In this document: one piece after another, positions 8,721 through 17,433 of the stretch | How positions within the stretch are numbered: the stretch's first letter is position 1 | Layout of the letters: each line of letters opens with the position of its first letter | DNA from: Ferirhizobium litorale | Lineage (GTDB): Bacteria; Pseudomonadota; Alphaproteobacteria; Rhizobiales; Rhizobiaceae | NCBI GenBank assembly: GCA_030028905.1 | Contig: JALDYZ010000005.1 | Span: 1-64,000, forward strand | Direction: 5' to 3' | DNA length: 64,000 nt | Translations under genes and position numbers: made by a program | The notes under the pieces: generated by a model | What the model was told of the DNA's origin: nothing | Seen by the model: the letters and a program-made list of their open reading frames with translations, nothing else | The model's database searches: none

Positions 8721-8734
8721 ATGACGACCGTCAT
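8721..8734. promoter_or_regulatory. TetR operator 2
   Basis: ATGACGACCGTCAT is a near-perfect 14-bp palindrome, just downstream of the predicted transcription start of the aldo/keto reductase. The centre-to-centre distance to operator 1 is 27 bp, so two repressor dimers would sit on similar faces of the helix. Confidence 0.7.
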
Positions 8735-8761
8735 TTAAAATTCAACAAGAGGAAATCTAAG

Positions 8762-9802
8762 ATGTCCATGCGCTACAGGATCTTTGGCAAGACCGGCCTT
8801 CGTGTGTCGTCGCTCGCACTCGGCACCGGCAACTTCGGCACCGGTTGGGGCTACGGCTCGAGCAAGGAGGAGGCGAAGGTCGTCTTCGACGGTTACCGCG
8901 AAGCTGGCGGCAACTTCATCGACACCGCCGACCAGTACCAATTCGGTCAGTCCGAAGCGATGGTCGGGGAATTCATTGCCAGCGACCGCGACGACATCGT
9001 GCTCGCCACCAAGTTCGCTCTCGGCGACTCCTATGGCGCCGGGCTGCAGCGCACCGGCAACAGCCGCAAGTCGATGGTTCAATCGGTCGAAGCCAGCCTG
9101 AAGCGCCTCAATACGGATCGGATCGACTTGCTTTGGGTGCACATGCCGGACGCCGTGACGCCGATCGATGAAATCGCCCGCGGCCTCGACGATCTCGTGC
9201 GCTCGGGCAAGATCCTCTATTCCGGCCTGTCGGATTTCCCGGCCTGGCGGGTCGCAACGGCCGCGACGCTTGCGGACCTGCGCGGCTGGGCGCCGATCTC
9301 GGCGCTGCAGCTCGAATACAGCCTTGTCGAACGCACCGTCGAGCGCGAACTGTTGCCGATGGCGTCTGCCTTCGGCCTCGGGACTGTCGGTTGGTCACCA
9401 CTTGGCGGCGGGCTGCTGACCGGCAAGTACCGCAAGGGCGAGACAGGACGGGCACAGGGTCTCGGCGTCGTCATTCACAGCGAGAGCGACGCCCGCAAGA
9501 CCGCCACAGTGGATACGGTACTGGCGATTGCCGAAGAAATCGGAGTTCCGGCGGGGCAGGTGGCGATCGCCTGGGTTCTGTACAAGGGCACCCTGCCGAT
9601 CATCGGCCCACGGACGGCAACGCAGCTTGAGGACAATCTCGCTTCGCTATCGGCCCGGCTGAGCGACGAGCAGATTGCCCGCCTCGATGCGGCGAGCGCC
9701 GTGCCGCTCGGCTTCCCCTACGACGTCGTCGGGGCGAGCCGCAACACGCTGGCCGGCTCGAAGGCGGATCTGATCGACTGGCCGGCGCAACCGGTCCGCT
9801 GA
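8762..9802 (+). CDS. Aldo/keto reductase
   Basis: 346 aa, the usual length of the NADPH-dependent aldo/keto reductase family (TIM barrel, cytoplasmic). The family signature is visible near the N-terminus (GYREAGGNFIDTADQY, with catalytic Asp and Tyr). The catalytic Lys lies in VLATKFALG, and the C-terminal nucleotide-binding residues lie in the GPRTATQLEDN segment. The start is preceded by an AGAGGA site. Regulation by the divergent TetR protein through the two operators is strongly suggested. The physiological carbonyl substrate cannot be read from the sequence. Confidence 0.9.
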   Translation: MSMRYRIFGKTGLRVSSLALGTGNFGTGWGYGSSKEEAKVVFDGYREAGGNFIDTADQYQFGQSEAMVGEFIASDRDDIVLATKFALGDSYGAGLQRTGNSRKSMVQSVEASLKRLNTDRIDLLWVHMPDAVTPIDEIARGLDDLVRSGKILYSGLSDFPAWRVATAATLADLRGWAPISALQLEYSLVERTVERELLPMASAFGLGTVGWSPLGGGLLTGKYRKGETGRAQGLGVVIHSESDARKTATVDTVLAIAEEIGVPAGQVAIAWVLYKGTLPIIGPRTATQLEDNLASLSARLSDEQIARLDAASAVPLGFPYDVVGASRNTLAGSKADLIDWPAQPVR

Positions 9803-9853
9803 TCCGGTCAACGGCCCGGCGGGTGGCATGGTGATTCTGTCCGCCGGGCGCAT

Positions 9854-10465
9854 TCAGCTCTTCACGATGCTGCGAAACAGGCGCCGCATGCTGTCGGCGC
9901 CATCGCGTGCAAGGTCGAAGCGCTTGCCGAACAGCAGCCACTCCGTGCACATCCCCTTGATCAGCCATCGTACGGCGCTGGTGGCCGACTCCGGTGTCCA
10001 GCCCTCGCTGAGCCTGCCCTGCAGGCGGGCCTGCTCGAAGGCCTTGACGAGGTGGACGGTATGGAAATCGTCGAGTTCCAGCTGGGCGCGAAGGACGTTC
10101 TGAAACTCTTCCGAGTAGTTGGTGCGCAGCAGGATCGTCAGCATCCGCTGGCGCTGTTCGTCGACCGACAGCAGTTCCAGCCAGTCGCAGGCGGCCTTTT
10201 CGAGTTCGACAAGCGCGTTCTCGCCGGTGGCGACGCTTTCGAATTCCAGCATGTCCCTCTGCGGCAGCGGCACATGCTGGTAGACGGCAAGAAACAGGTC
10301 CGTCTTGCTGGCGAAATGCCAATAGATGGCGCCGCGGGTCACGCCAGCGACCGCTGCGACATCCTCGAGCGAGCTGTTGGCGACGCCCTTTTCGTAGAAG
10401 ACGCGTTCAGCCGCCAGGATGATGTTCTGGCGCGTTTCTTCGGCTTCAGCTTTCGTCCGACGCAT
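9854..10465 (-). CDS. TetR-family repressor of the RND efflux operon (AcrR/TtgR-like)
   Basis: 203 aa. A TetR helix-turn-helix occupies residues 10-58 (VTRGAIYWHFASKTDLF), followed by an AcrR/TtgR-type ligand domain. A GGAGG lies 5 bases upstream of the ATG. Unusually, it is the last gene of the efflux transcription unit, 51 bases after the pump gene, instead of divergent from it. An 8-bp hairpin sits in that gap. A likely operator lies upstream of the adaptor gene at 14930-14955. Co-transcription would give negative feedback. Confidence 0.88.
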   Translation of the reverse strand: MRRTKAEAEETRQNIILAAERVFYEKGVANSSLEDVAAVAGVTRGAIYWHFASKTDLFLAVYQHVPLPQRDMLEFESVATGENALVELEKAACDWLELLSVDEQRQRMLTILLRTNYSEEFQNVLRAQLELDDFHTVHLVKAFEQARLQGRLSEGWTPESATSAVRWLIKGMCTEWLLFGKRFDLARDGADSMRRLFRSIVKS

Positions 10466-10484
10466 GACTACCTCCCGTTTTCAG

Positions 10485-10504
10485 GGGCCGGCTGGCGCCG
10501 GCCC
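10485..10504 (-). terminator. Hairpin between RND pump and repressor genes
   Basis: GGGCCGGC and GCCGGCCC form a perfect 8-bp stem around TGGC in the 51-base gap. There is no T tract. It may attenuate read-through into the repressor gene or stabilise the pump message. Confidence 0.45.
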
Positions 10505-10516
10505 TGCTCCTTGCAA

Positions 10517-13500
10517 TCACTCTCCCGGTGCGGGGGTCGGTTGTGCCTCGATTGTCTCCTTTTCTTTCCGCTTCCCAAGCAAATTCATGATGAACACGAA
10601 GAAGACGGGAACGAAGAAAATGGCCAGCACCGTCGCCGAGATCATGCCGCCCAGTACGCCGGTGCCGATCGCATTCTGGCTGGCGGCGCTGGCGCCGGTG
10701 GCAATCGCCAGCGGAACGACGCCGAGGGTGAAGGCGAGCGACGTCATCAGGATCGGACGGAAGCGCAGGTGGGCCGCCTCCATAGTCGCCTCGTAGACCG
10801 ATTTGCCTTCAGCCCTGAGGTCCTTGGCGAATTCGATGATGAGGATCGCGTTCTTTGCCGACAGGCCGATGATGGCGATCAGGCCCACCATGAAGTAGAC
10901 GTCGTTCGACATGCCGCGCAGCATCACGGCGGCGACCGAGCCGATCACGCCGAGCGGAACCACGAGCATGACGGCGAGCGGGATCGACCAGCTTTCATAA
11001 AGCGCCGACAACAGCAGGAACACCACGATGATGCTGAGGCCGATCAAGAGCGGCGCCTGCGAGCCGGACTGGATTTCCTGCAGCGACTGGCCGGTCCACT
11101 CGTAGCCGAAGCCGGCGGGCAGGTCGGCGGCGAGCCGTTCCATTTCGGCTATCGCCTCGCCGGACGAATGGCCCGGAGCCGCTTGGCCGCCGATGCGGAT
11201 GGACGGATAGCCGTTGTAGCCGACGATCTGCGCTGGCCCCTTCTGCCACTCGACGTGGGCAAAGGCGGACAGCGGCACCATGCCCTCCTCGACATTGCGG
11301 ACGTTGAGATTGAGCAGGTCCGCGGTTTCCATACGCTTGCCCTGCTCGGCCTGTACCGTGACGCGCTGCATGCGTCCGGCATTCGGGAAGTCGTTGACGT
11401 AGCTCGAGCCGAGGTTGGCGCTGATCGTCGAGTTGATGTCGGCGAAGGTGACGCCGAACGTGTTTGCCTTTTCGCGGTCGATCACGAGATTGACCTGCGC
11501 CGCATCGGGCAGGCCTTCGACGCGGAGACCGGCGAGGATCGGGCTCTTGGCAGCCTCGGCCAGCAACTGGTCGCGGGCATTGGCGAGCGCCTGCTGGCCA
11601 AGCCCGCCACGGTCCTGCAGGCGGAAGCTGAAGCCGCTGGTGGTGCCGAGGCCCTGGATCGGCGGCGGCGACAGTGCAAAGGTCATGGCGTCGCGGATGC
11701 CGAACAGCTTGGCGTTTGCGCGGGCGGCGATGGCGGCTGCCGAGTTTTCCGGTCCGCGTTCGCTCCAGTCCTTCAGGGTGATGAAGGCGAGACCGGCATT
11801 CTGGCCGGCGCCGGAGAAGCTGAAACCGGAAATACCGACGACGCGACTGACGGCGTCCTCTGCGAGGAAGGTGTCTTCCACCTGTTTGATGACGTCGGCG
11901 GTACGGTTTGCGCTCGCTTCCGGCGGAGCCTGGATGTCGACCAGCAGGTAGCCCTGGTCCTCGTTCGGAAGGAACGCCGTCGGCAGCTGCACATAGGCCC
12001 AGCCGAGCCCGGCCAGCAAGGCGAGATAGATAACCATGTATCGCGCCGGACGTTTGATCAGCCGGCCAATGAACGAGCTGTAGCCGCCGGCCGACTTTTC
12101 GAAGCTGCGGTTGAACCAGCCGAAGAAGCCCTTCTTCTCGTGATGTCCCTGCGGGATCGGCTTGAGGAAGGTCGCGCACAGCGCCGGCGTCAGCGACAGC
12201 GCCAGGAAGCCTGAGAACAGGATCGAGACGACCATGGTCAGGCTGAACTGCTGGTAGATGATCCCGACCGCGCCGGGGAAGAAGGCCATCGGCACGAACA
12301 CTGCCGTAAGCACCAGCGTGATGCCGATGATGGCGCCGGTGATCTGTCGCATCGCCTTGCGGGTCGCCTCCTTCGGCGAGAGGCCTTCCTCGGCCATGAT
12401 GCGCTCGACGTTTTCGACGACGACGATGGCGTCGTCCACCAGGATGCCGATGGCGAGAACCATGGCGAACATGGTCAGCACGTTGATCGAGAATCCGGTC
12501 GCCAGCATTACTGCACAGGTTCCGAGCAGCGCCACCGGCACCACGATCGTCGGAATGAGCGTGTAACGGAAATTCTGCAGGAACAGAAACATCACCACGA
12601 AGACGAGGACCATCGCCTCGAGCAGGGTGTGGATCACCTTCTCGATCGACACTTCCACGAACGGGGTGGTGTCATAGGGGATCTCATATTCGATACCCGG
12701 CGGGAAGTATCGCGACAGTTCCTGCATCGTCGCCCGTACCGCTTCCGAGGTCGACAGCGCATTGCCGGTCGGCGACAGTTGAACGCCGATTGCCGCGGAA
12801 GGCTTGCCGTTCAGGCGGCTGGAGAAGTTGTAGCTTTCGCCGCCGACCTCGATGCGGCCGACGTCGCGCAGGCGGACGGAGGATCCGTCCGGATTGGCGC
12901 GAAGCACGATCGCGCCGAACTCCTCCGGTGACGTCAGCTGTCCCTGCACGAGCACGCTGGCGGTGGTCTGCTGGGTGATCGGGTTCGGCTGGGCGCCGAT
13001 GCGGCCGGCGGAAACCTGCGCGTTTTGGGCCTGGATCGCCGCCGTGACGTCGTCCGCGGTCAGCTTCAGGCCGAGCATCTTGTCGGGATCGAGCCATATG
13101 CGCATGGAGCGCTGGGTTGCAAACAGCTGGGCGCTGCCGACGCCCGGAGCGCGGCGGATTTCGCCGAGGACGTTGCGGCTGAGATAGTCGCCCAGACCGA
13201 CGGCGTCGACCGATCCGTCGGTCGAGGTCAGCGACACCATCATCAGGAAGCCGCTTCCGGCCTGCTCGACGCGCATCCCCTGCTGGACGACGGAGCGCGG
13301 CAGGCGCGGTTCGACGCGGCTGATGCGGTTCTGCACCTCGACCTGCGCTTCGCCGACCTTGGTGCCGGGCTCGAAGGTGACGGTGATCGAGATGCGTCCC
13401 GACGAATCGGAGGTCGATTCGAAATAGAGCAGGCCCGGCACGCCGTTCAGCTCTTCCTCGATCGGCCGCGTGACACTCTGGTAGATGTCTTCCGGAGATG

Positions 13501-13654
13501 CGCCGACATAGCTGGTCGAGATCGAGATCTGCGGCGGGGCGACCGTCGGATACTGGGCGATCGGCAGCATGGGGATGGCGATAAGGCCGGCGAGGACGAA
13601 GAATATCGCGACGACCCAGGCGAAGACTGGCCTGTCAATAAAAAAGCGGGGCAT
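10517..13654 (-). CDS. RND multidrug efflux pump, inner-membrane subunit (AcrB/MexB-type, HAE1)
   Basis: 1045 aa, exactly the family size. The proton-driven trimeric pump exports hydrophobic toxicants through an outer-membrane channel. It opens with the typical MPRFFIDRPVFAWVV first membrane helix. The paired proton-relay aspartates are visible in GILVDDAIVVVENVE, and the periplasmic porter domains and twelve membrane helices are in normal order. GAGG lies 7 bases upstream of the start. The adaptor gene ends 9 bases upstream. No outer-membrane TolC/OprM gene is in the window, so a channel encoded elsewhere must be shared. Confidence 0.95.
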   Translation of the reverse strand: MPRFFIDRPVFAWVVAIFFVLAGLIAIPMLPIAQYPTVAPPQISISTSYVGASPEDIYQSVTRPIEEELNGVPGLLYFESTSDSSGRISITVTFEPGTKVGEAQVEVQNRISRVEPRLPRSVVQQGMRVEQAGSGFLMMVSLTSTDGSVDAVGLGDYLSRNVLGEIRRAPGVGSAQLFATQRSMRIWLDPDKMLGLKLTADDVTAAIQAQNAQVSAGRIGAQPNPITQQTTASVLVQGQLTSPEEFGAIVLRANPDGSSVRLRDVGRIEVGGESYNFSSRLNGKPSAAIGVQLSPTGNALSTSEAVRATMQELSRYFPPGIEYEIPYDTTPFVEVSIEKVIHTLLEAMVLVFVVMFLFLQNFRYTLIPTIVVPVALLGTCAVMLATGFSINVLTMFAMVLAIGILVDDAIVVVENVERIMAEEGLSPKEATRKAMRQITGAIIGITLVLTAVFVPMAFFPGAVGIIYQQFSLTMVVSILFSGFLALSLTPALCATFLKPIPQGHHEKKGFFGWFNRSFEKSAGGYSSFIGRLIKRPARYMVIYLALLAGLGWAYVQLPTAFLPNEDQGYLLVDIQAPPEASANRTADVIKQVEDTFLAEDAVSRVVGISGFSFSGAGQNAGLAFITLKDWSERGPENSAAAIAARANAKLFGIRDAMTFALSPPPIQGLGTTSGFSFRLQDRGGLGQQALANARDQLLAEAAKSPILAGLRVEGLPDAAQVNLVIDREKANTFGVTFADINSTISANLGSSYVNDFPNAGRMQRVTVQAEQGKRMETADLLNLNVRNVEEGMVPLSAFAHVEWQKGPAQIVGYNGYPSIRIGGQAAPGHSSGEAIAEMERLAADLPAGFGYEWTGQSLQEIQSGSQAPLLIGLSIIVVFLLLSALYESWSIPLAVMLVVPLGVIGSVAAVMLRGMSNDVYFMVGLIAIIGLSAKNAILIIEFAKDLRAEGKSVYEATMEAAHLRFRPILMTSLAFTLGVVPLAIATGASAASQNAIGTGVLGGMISATVLAIFFVPVFFVFIMNLLGKRKEKETIEAQPTPAPGE

Positions 13655-13663
13655 GTTCTGGCC

Positions 13664-14875
13664 TCAAAGGTCTTTGCTGTCGGACTTGGGCTCGATGCCG
13701 GTGGAGGCCCCGGCAGTTTCGTCCGTCTTCTTGTCGACCGCCTGGTCGCCCTCCGGCTTCCACTCGGCCGGGGCGACTGCGGCGCCGGGACGGATCTTCT
13801 GGAAGCCTTCGACGATGACCTGCTCGTCCGGCTTGAGCCCTTCGGAAACCATGATGCGCGAGCCATAGACGCGACCGGTGATCACCTTGCGGATCTCGGC
13901 GGTCTTGTCTTCCTTGACGACATAGACCTGGGCATTGCCGGCCGTGTCGCGCTGGATCGCCTGCTGGGGGATGGCGATCGCATCCCTGGCGACGCCCTGC
14001 TGGATGACCACGCGTACATACATGCCCGGCAGCAGGTCGCTGTCCGGATTGGGGAACTCGGCGCGCAGCGTCACCTGGCCGGTCGTGGCATCGACGGTGG
14101 CCTCGGAAAAGAGCAGTCGACCGTGATGGGGGTAGGCCGAGCCGTCATCCATCAGCAGTTCGACATCGGCTTCACCGTTGCCCTGATGCGCACCAAATGC
14201 GCGGCGCAGGGCCAGCAGATCGTTGGCCGACTGGGTGAAGTCGGCATAAACCGGGTCGAGTTGCTGGATCGTCGCAAGCGCCTCGGAGCCGTTGGCGTTG
14301 ACCAGCGCACCCTCGGTGATCAGGGCGCGCCCGATGCGGCCGCTGATCGGCGCGGTCACGCTCGCATATTGCAGGTTGAGCCTGGCCGATGCGAGCCCGG
14401 CTTCGGCGACTGCGACCTCCGCGTCGGCCTGGGCGAGCTGCGCAATCGCTTCGTCGTATTGCTGGGCGGTCGAGACGTTCGACTTGCGCAGCTGCTCCTG
14501 GCGATCGGCGGTCTGACGGGCCTGAAGCTGGGCGGCCTTGGCACGGCGCAGCGTCGCGTCGGCGCTGTCGACCTGCACCTGCAACGGCGCCGGGTCGATG
14601 CGGTAGAGGACATCGCCTTCCTTGACGCGCGACCCCTGTTCGAACACGCGCTCGACGATGATCCCGGATACACGCGGGCGCACCTCGGCAAGCCGCGTCG
14701 GGGCGATTCGGCCGGGTAGATCGTTCTTGATCGGCAGCGATTCGGCCTTGGTCGTCACGATGCCGACCTGCGTCGGCGGCATCTGCGGGGCAGCATTGCC
14801 CTGTTTCTCCTCACAGCCGGTGAGCAGAAGCAGGCCGATCATGACAACAGCGAGTGTGGGTGCGGAAGTGCGCAT
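13664..14875 (-). CDS. RND efflux periplasmic adaptor (membrane fusion protein, AcrA/MexA-type)
   Basis: 403 aa from ATG 14875, chosen because GGAG lies 5 bases upstream and the protein then begins with a lipoprotein signal (LLLLTGC, lipidated Cys21). The family order is seen: barrel-sandwich strands (GRIAPTRLAEVRPRVSG, then the matching TAPISGRIG), a central alpha-hairpin coiled coil (about residues 100-165) that docks the outer-membrane channel, a beta-barrel and a membrane-proximal domain. The last 40 residues are a charged, low-complexity tail rich in Lys, Asp and Ser. It is the first gene of the efflux operon. Confidence 0.93.
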   Translation of the reverse strand: MRTSAPTLAVVMIGLLLLTGCEEKQGNAAPQMPPTQVGIVTTKAESLPIKNDLPGRIAPTRLAEVRPRVSGIIVERVFEQGSRVKEGDVLYRIDPAPLQVQVDSADATLRRAKAAQLQARQTADRQEQLRKSNVSTAQQYDEAIAQLAQADAEVAVAEAGLASARLNLQYASVTAPISGRIGRALITEGALVNANGSEALATIQQLDPVYADFTQSANDLLALRRAFGAHQGNGEADVELLMDDGSAYPHHGRLLFSEATVDATTGQVTLRAEFPNPDSDLLPGMYVRVVIQQGVARDAIAIPQQAIQRDTAGNAQVYVVKEDKTAEIRKVITGRVYGSRIMVSEGLKPDEQVIVEGFQKIRPGAAVAPAEWKPEGDQAVDKKTDETAGASTGIEPKSDSKDL

Positions 14876-14929
14876 ACGGGCTCCGGAGTTCTGGGATAGG
14901 CGGCATTGGGGCATCGAGCGCAATGCGCT

Positions 14930-14955
14930 ATACATACATATGAGTTTGTATATAT
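14930..14955. promoter_or_regulatory. AcrR-like operator of the efflux operon
   Basis: ATACATACA and TGTATATAT form a 9-bp imperfect inverted repeat (8 of 9 pairs) with an 8-base spacer. It lies 55-80 bases upstream of the adaptor start. The TACATACA...TGTATGTA pattern resembles known AcrR and TtgR operators, so binding by the downstream TetR repressor is the natural assignment. Confidence 0.65.
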
Positions 14956-15494
14956 GGGACCGGGAAATATGTTGCAAGGCAATATCCACGCTGCAAAGCG
15001 AGCATGAAGCGCACCGGACTTCAAAATAAGGTGATTGAAGATATCCCGGTCGCCCGGCGCATGTTTCACTATGTGCCGATGATCACGCAGGCGGGTGCAT
15101 CGACGTTCGCGGCGGGTGGTGTAACGGTCGGTGAAGTGCGCATTTTGCCTCACCTTTCCGCTCCTCCGAAAGTTTGATCGCAACGCCTATCCTCCACCTT
15201 CCGCACACTAGCCTTTTTCAGTGGATATTCATGGGCATAACCACGGAGTACTATGGTTTCCGGATGGATTGGGCTTGATCATCGTCACCTTGCGGGAGGT
15301 GCGTTGGGCGCGCGCTTTCAGAGAATGACGCTGGTTTGTGCCACAAGAAAATGTTGTTTTGCAAACGAAATGCTGGCTCATATTGTTACGAGCATCTCAC
15401 CGCGACGATTGCCCCTGCTAGGGGAGCAGGTATAGACTGACAACAAAATAATAAGCGTGTCACTTCAGAACGCGCTGGGAATTTCGGAGGGGTC
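14956..15494. other. 540-base intergenic stretch without a supported gene
   Basis: This gap separates the divergent efflux operon and the DeoR-type regulator gene. It is more AT-rich than its neighbours. It must hold the regulator promoter and the upstream part of the efflux promoter. A 60-codon reading frame at 15253-15435 has no recognisable protein features. I see no RNA gene signature. Confidence 0.5.
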
Positions 15495-16229
15495 GTGAGC
15501 AGAATTGGCCGCAAGGACGAGCGGATCGCCGAGATCATCGCCTTGCTCGAGAAAAATGGGGTGATCCGTCTCCGGGATGCGGCAGCCCATCTCGGCGTTT
15601 CGGAGATGACCATCCGGCGCGACCTGTCCGACGTGCCGGGGCGCTTTAATTGTTTGGGTGGTTACATTATTTCCGTTCAGGAAGAGCCGGGCGCAGGCGG
15701 TTACGTGGCGGGCATCGAGAGGGACACTCAGTCCGGCGCCAAGCACCTGATCTGTGCCAGGGCGGCGGCGCTCATCGAAGACGATGATACAATCTTCATC
15801 GACTGCGGTACGACCACGCCCCATCTGGCGGAACTCGTGCCGCAGGGCAAGTCCATCACGGTGATCTGCTACTCCCTGATCGTTGCCGAGATTATCATGC
15901 ACCTCAAGGACGTCAGGCTGATCCTGCTCGGCGGGGTCTATCACCGGGCCGCCGGCTCGTTTTCCAGCGATGAGGCGATCGACGTGCTGAAGCGCATCAA
16001 CATCAACAAGGCCTTCATTTCTGCTGGCGGAGTGCACGAACAGCATGGCGTGACCTGCTCGCATTTCCACGAGGTTCCGATCAAGCAGATGGCGATCCGG
16101 CGGGCGGTCGATTCCTATCTGATGGTCGATTCCAGCAAGTTCGGAAAGGTGCGCGCCGCGCATTTCGCCGAGATGAGCCAGTTCCGCACGATCATCTCCG
16201 ACAAGCCCGAGCTTGCGCACGACGCGTGA
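15495..16229 (+). CDS. DeoR/GlpR-family transcriptional regulator
   Basis: 244 aa, normal family length. An N-terminal winged helix-turn-helix spans residues 8-60 (RLRDAAAHLGVSEMTIRRDL). It is followed by the DeoR sugar-phosphate isomerase-like sensor domain, with the conserved FIDCGTTTPHLAE and GGVYHRAAGSF segments that bind a phosphorylated sugar or polyol. The start is GTG at 15495 with GGAGGGG just upstream. Members usually control adjacent carbohydrate genes, but none is next to it here. Its target is therefore unclear. Confidence 0.88.
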   Translation: MSRIGRKDERIAEIIALLEKNGVIRLRDAAAHLGVSEMTIRRDLSDVPGRFNCLGGYIISVQEEPGAGGYVAGIERDTQSGAKHLICARAAALIEDDDTIFIDCGTTTPHLAELVPQGKSITVICYSLIVAEIIMHLKDVRLILLGGVYHRAAGSFSSDEAIDVLKRININKAFISAGGVHEQHGVTCSHFHEVPIKQMAIRRAVDSYLMVDSSKFGKVRAAHFAEMSQFRTIISDKPELAHDA

Positions 16230-16321
16230 CCGCGGCACGGAACGAAATCGGCCTGGCGGTGCCCAGAAATTGCCATGCGAATCGGATGAAGCCGGTTTCC
16301 GAACCAAGCCCATTGGAGGAA

Positions 16322-16687
16322 ATGCCGGTGAACATCGACGCAAACGACCCCGATCTCGTCCAGGTGATGAAACGGTATTTCGCGGTGAAGGCCGAAGTCG
16401 CGGCCTTGAAGATGCACCTCGAACAGGCTCGAAAGTCCGCGGGCCAGGACATCCATTCCTTCTACAACCCGCGCACCAACCTGCAGCGCGCCGACGAGAT
16501 CCTGCGTAGCCATGAACTGAGAAGCGAAATGATCCGCCTCATTGAGCTTGCCGAACATGCGGTGTCGCAAAGCGAACCAATCGACACGACACCAACAACT
16601 GATCAGGCCGATTCGTTCGAAGCCTCTCTGGCTGCGCTCGAAGAGGATGCGGCAGACATGGCTGCGCCGGGACATCCGCTGCAATAA
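16322..16687 (+). CDS. Small acidic protein of unknown function
   Basis: About 121 aa, not recognised. It is largely helical and charged, with a possible coiled coil at residues 10-40 (FAVKAEVAALKMHLEQARKS) and an acidic, Asp/Glu/Ala-rich C-terminal tail. There are no Cys residues, signal peptide or membrane segment. GGAGG at 15315+1000 (16315-16319) precedes ATG 16322 by only 2 bases; GTG at 16328, 8 bases from it, may be the true start. It follows the DeoR regulator by 92 bases and may be co-transcribed with it. Confidence 0.55.
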   Translation: MPVNIDANDPDLVQVMKRYFAVKAEVAALKMHLEQARKSAGQDIHSFYNPRTNLQRADEILRSHELRSEMIRLIELAEHAVSQSEPIDTTPTTDQADSFEASLAALEEDAADMAAPGHPLQ

Positions 16688-16716
16688 CGGCCGGATGCCT
16701 GTTCCTGCCGCTACCG

Positions 16717-17232
16717 TCAGGCCTGGAGATCGCGTTCCATGAAGACGATGTATGGCATCAGGTCCGGCGGGTAGTCGTGATAGGGAGGGCACTCGCGAAA
16801 GCCCAAGCCTTTATACATGGCAATGGCTTCGGTCAGCAGGTTGGCGGTGTCGAGCCGCATGCGGCTATAGCCATCCTGCTCGGCGACTGCGAACAGCGCC
16901 TTGCACAGTTGCTTGCCGATGCCTTTGCCGTGAAAACGGACCGGTACATAGAGCCGCTTCATCTCGCAAGTATCCGCAGAGAGCCGGCGATAGGCGCAAG
17001 CGCCCTTTACCTCGCCGCCTGCCACGGCGAGCAGGGTTTTTCCCTTCGGCGGCCCATAAGCCTTCGACAGACCTTCCAGTTCCGCCTCCAGCCCTTGATA
17101 GCCGAAGGCGGCATCGACAAACCACGGGTCGTGGGCGTAGCGGGTCCTGCACCATGCCACATACTCCCGTATCAGCATCCCGAAAGCGCGGTAGTCTTCT
17201 TCGTCTGCTGCAACCCTGATATCCGTGTTCAT
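16717..17232 (-). CDS. GNAT-family N-acetyltransferase
   Basis: 171 aa. Residues 5-165 form a single GNAT domain. The acetyl-CoA pyrophosphate-binding motif A is clear (MKRLYVPVRFHGKGIGKQL, residues 91-109, with the Gly-Lys-Gly-Ile-Gly turn). The later MYKGLGFRE strand completes the fold. It is predicted to acetylate a small-molecule amine or a protein N-terminus in the cytoplasm; the substrate is unknown. It is divergent from the PLP enzyme gene across 200 bases and converges with the small unknown gene. Confidence 0.85.
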   Translation of the reverse strand: MNTDIRVAADEEDYRAFGMLIREYVAWCRTRYAHDPWFVDAAFGYQGLEAELEGLSKAYGPPKGKTLLAVAGGEVKGACAYRRLSADTCEMKRLYVPVRFHGKGIGKQLCKALFAVAEQDGYSRMRLDTANLLTEAIAMYKGLGFRECPPYHDYPPDLMPYIVFMERDLQA

Positions 17233-17433
17233 TCCTCGATCCTGCGCGTTTCGCGCCACGATACGGTGCCCGTTGCAACGCTGCAACGGCGAGGCGGCCC
17301 GGTGCGCCTGTTGCCGGGACAGGGCTACTGTCGATATTGCACCAACGCCACTGGATGAAGCGGGCTTTGCCGCTATCTGAAACTGATAGATATTGCTTCC
17401 GACAGACCGAGTTGAACGTAGCAGGAGGCCGCC

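Noticed and set aside
15253-15435. 60-codon frame in the efflux-DeoR gap
   Set aside because: No ribosome site, no family resemblance and AT-rich intergenic composition.
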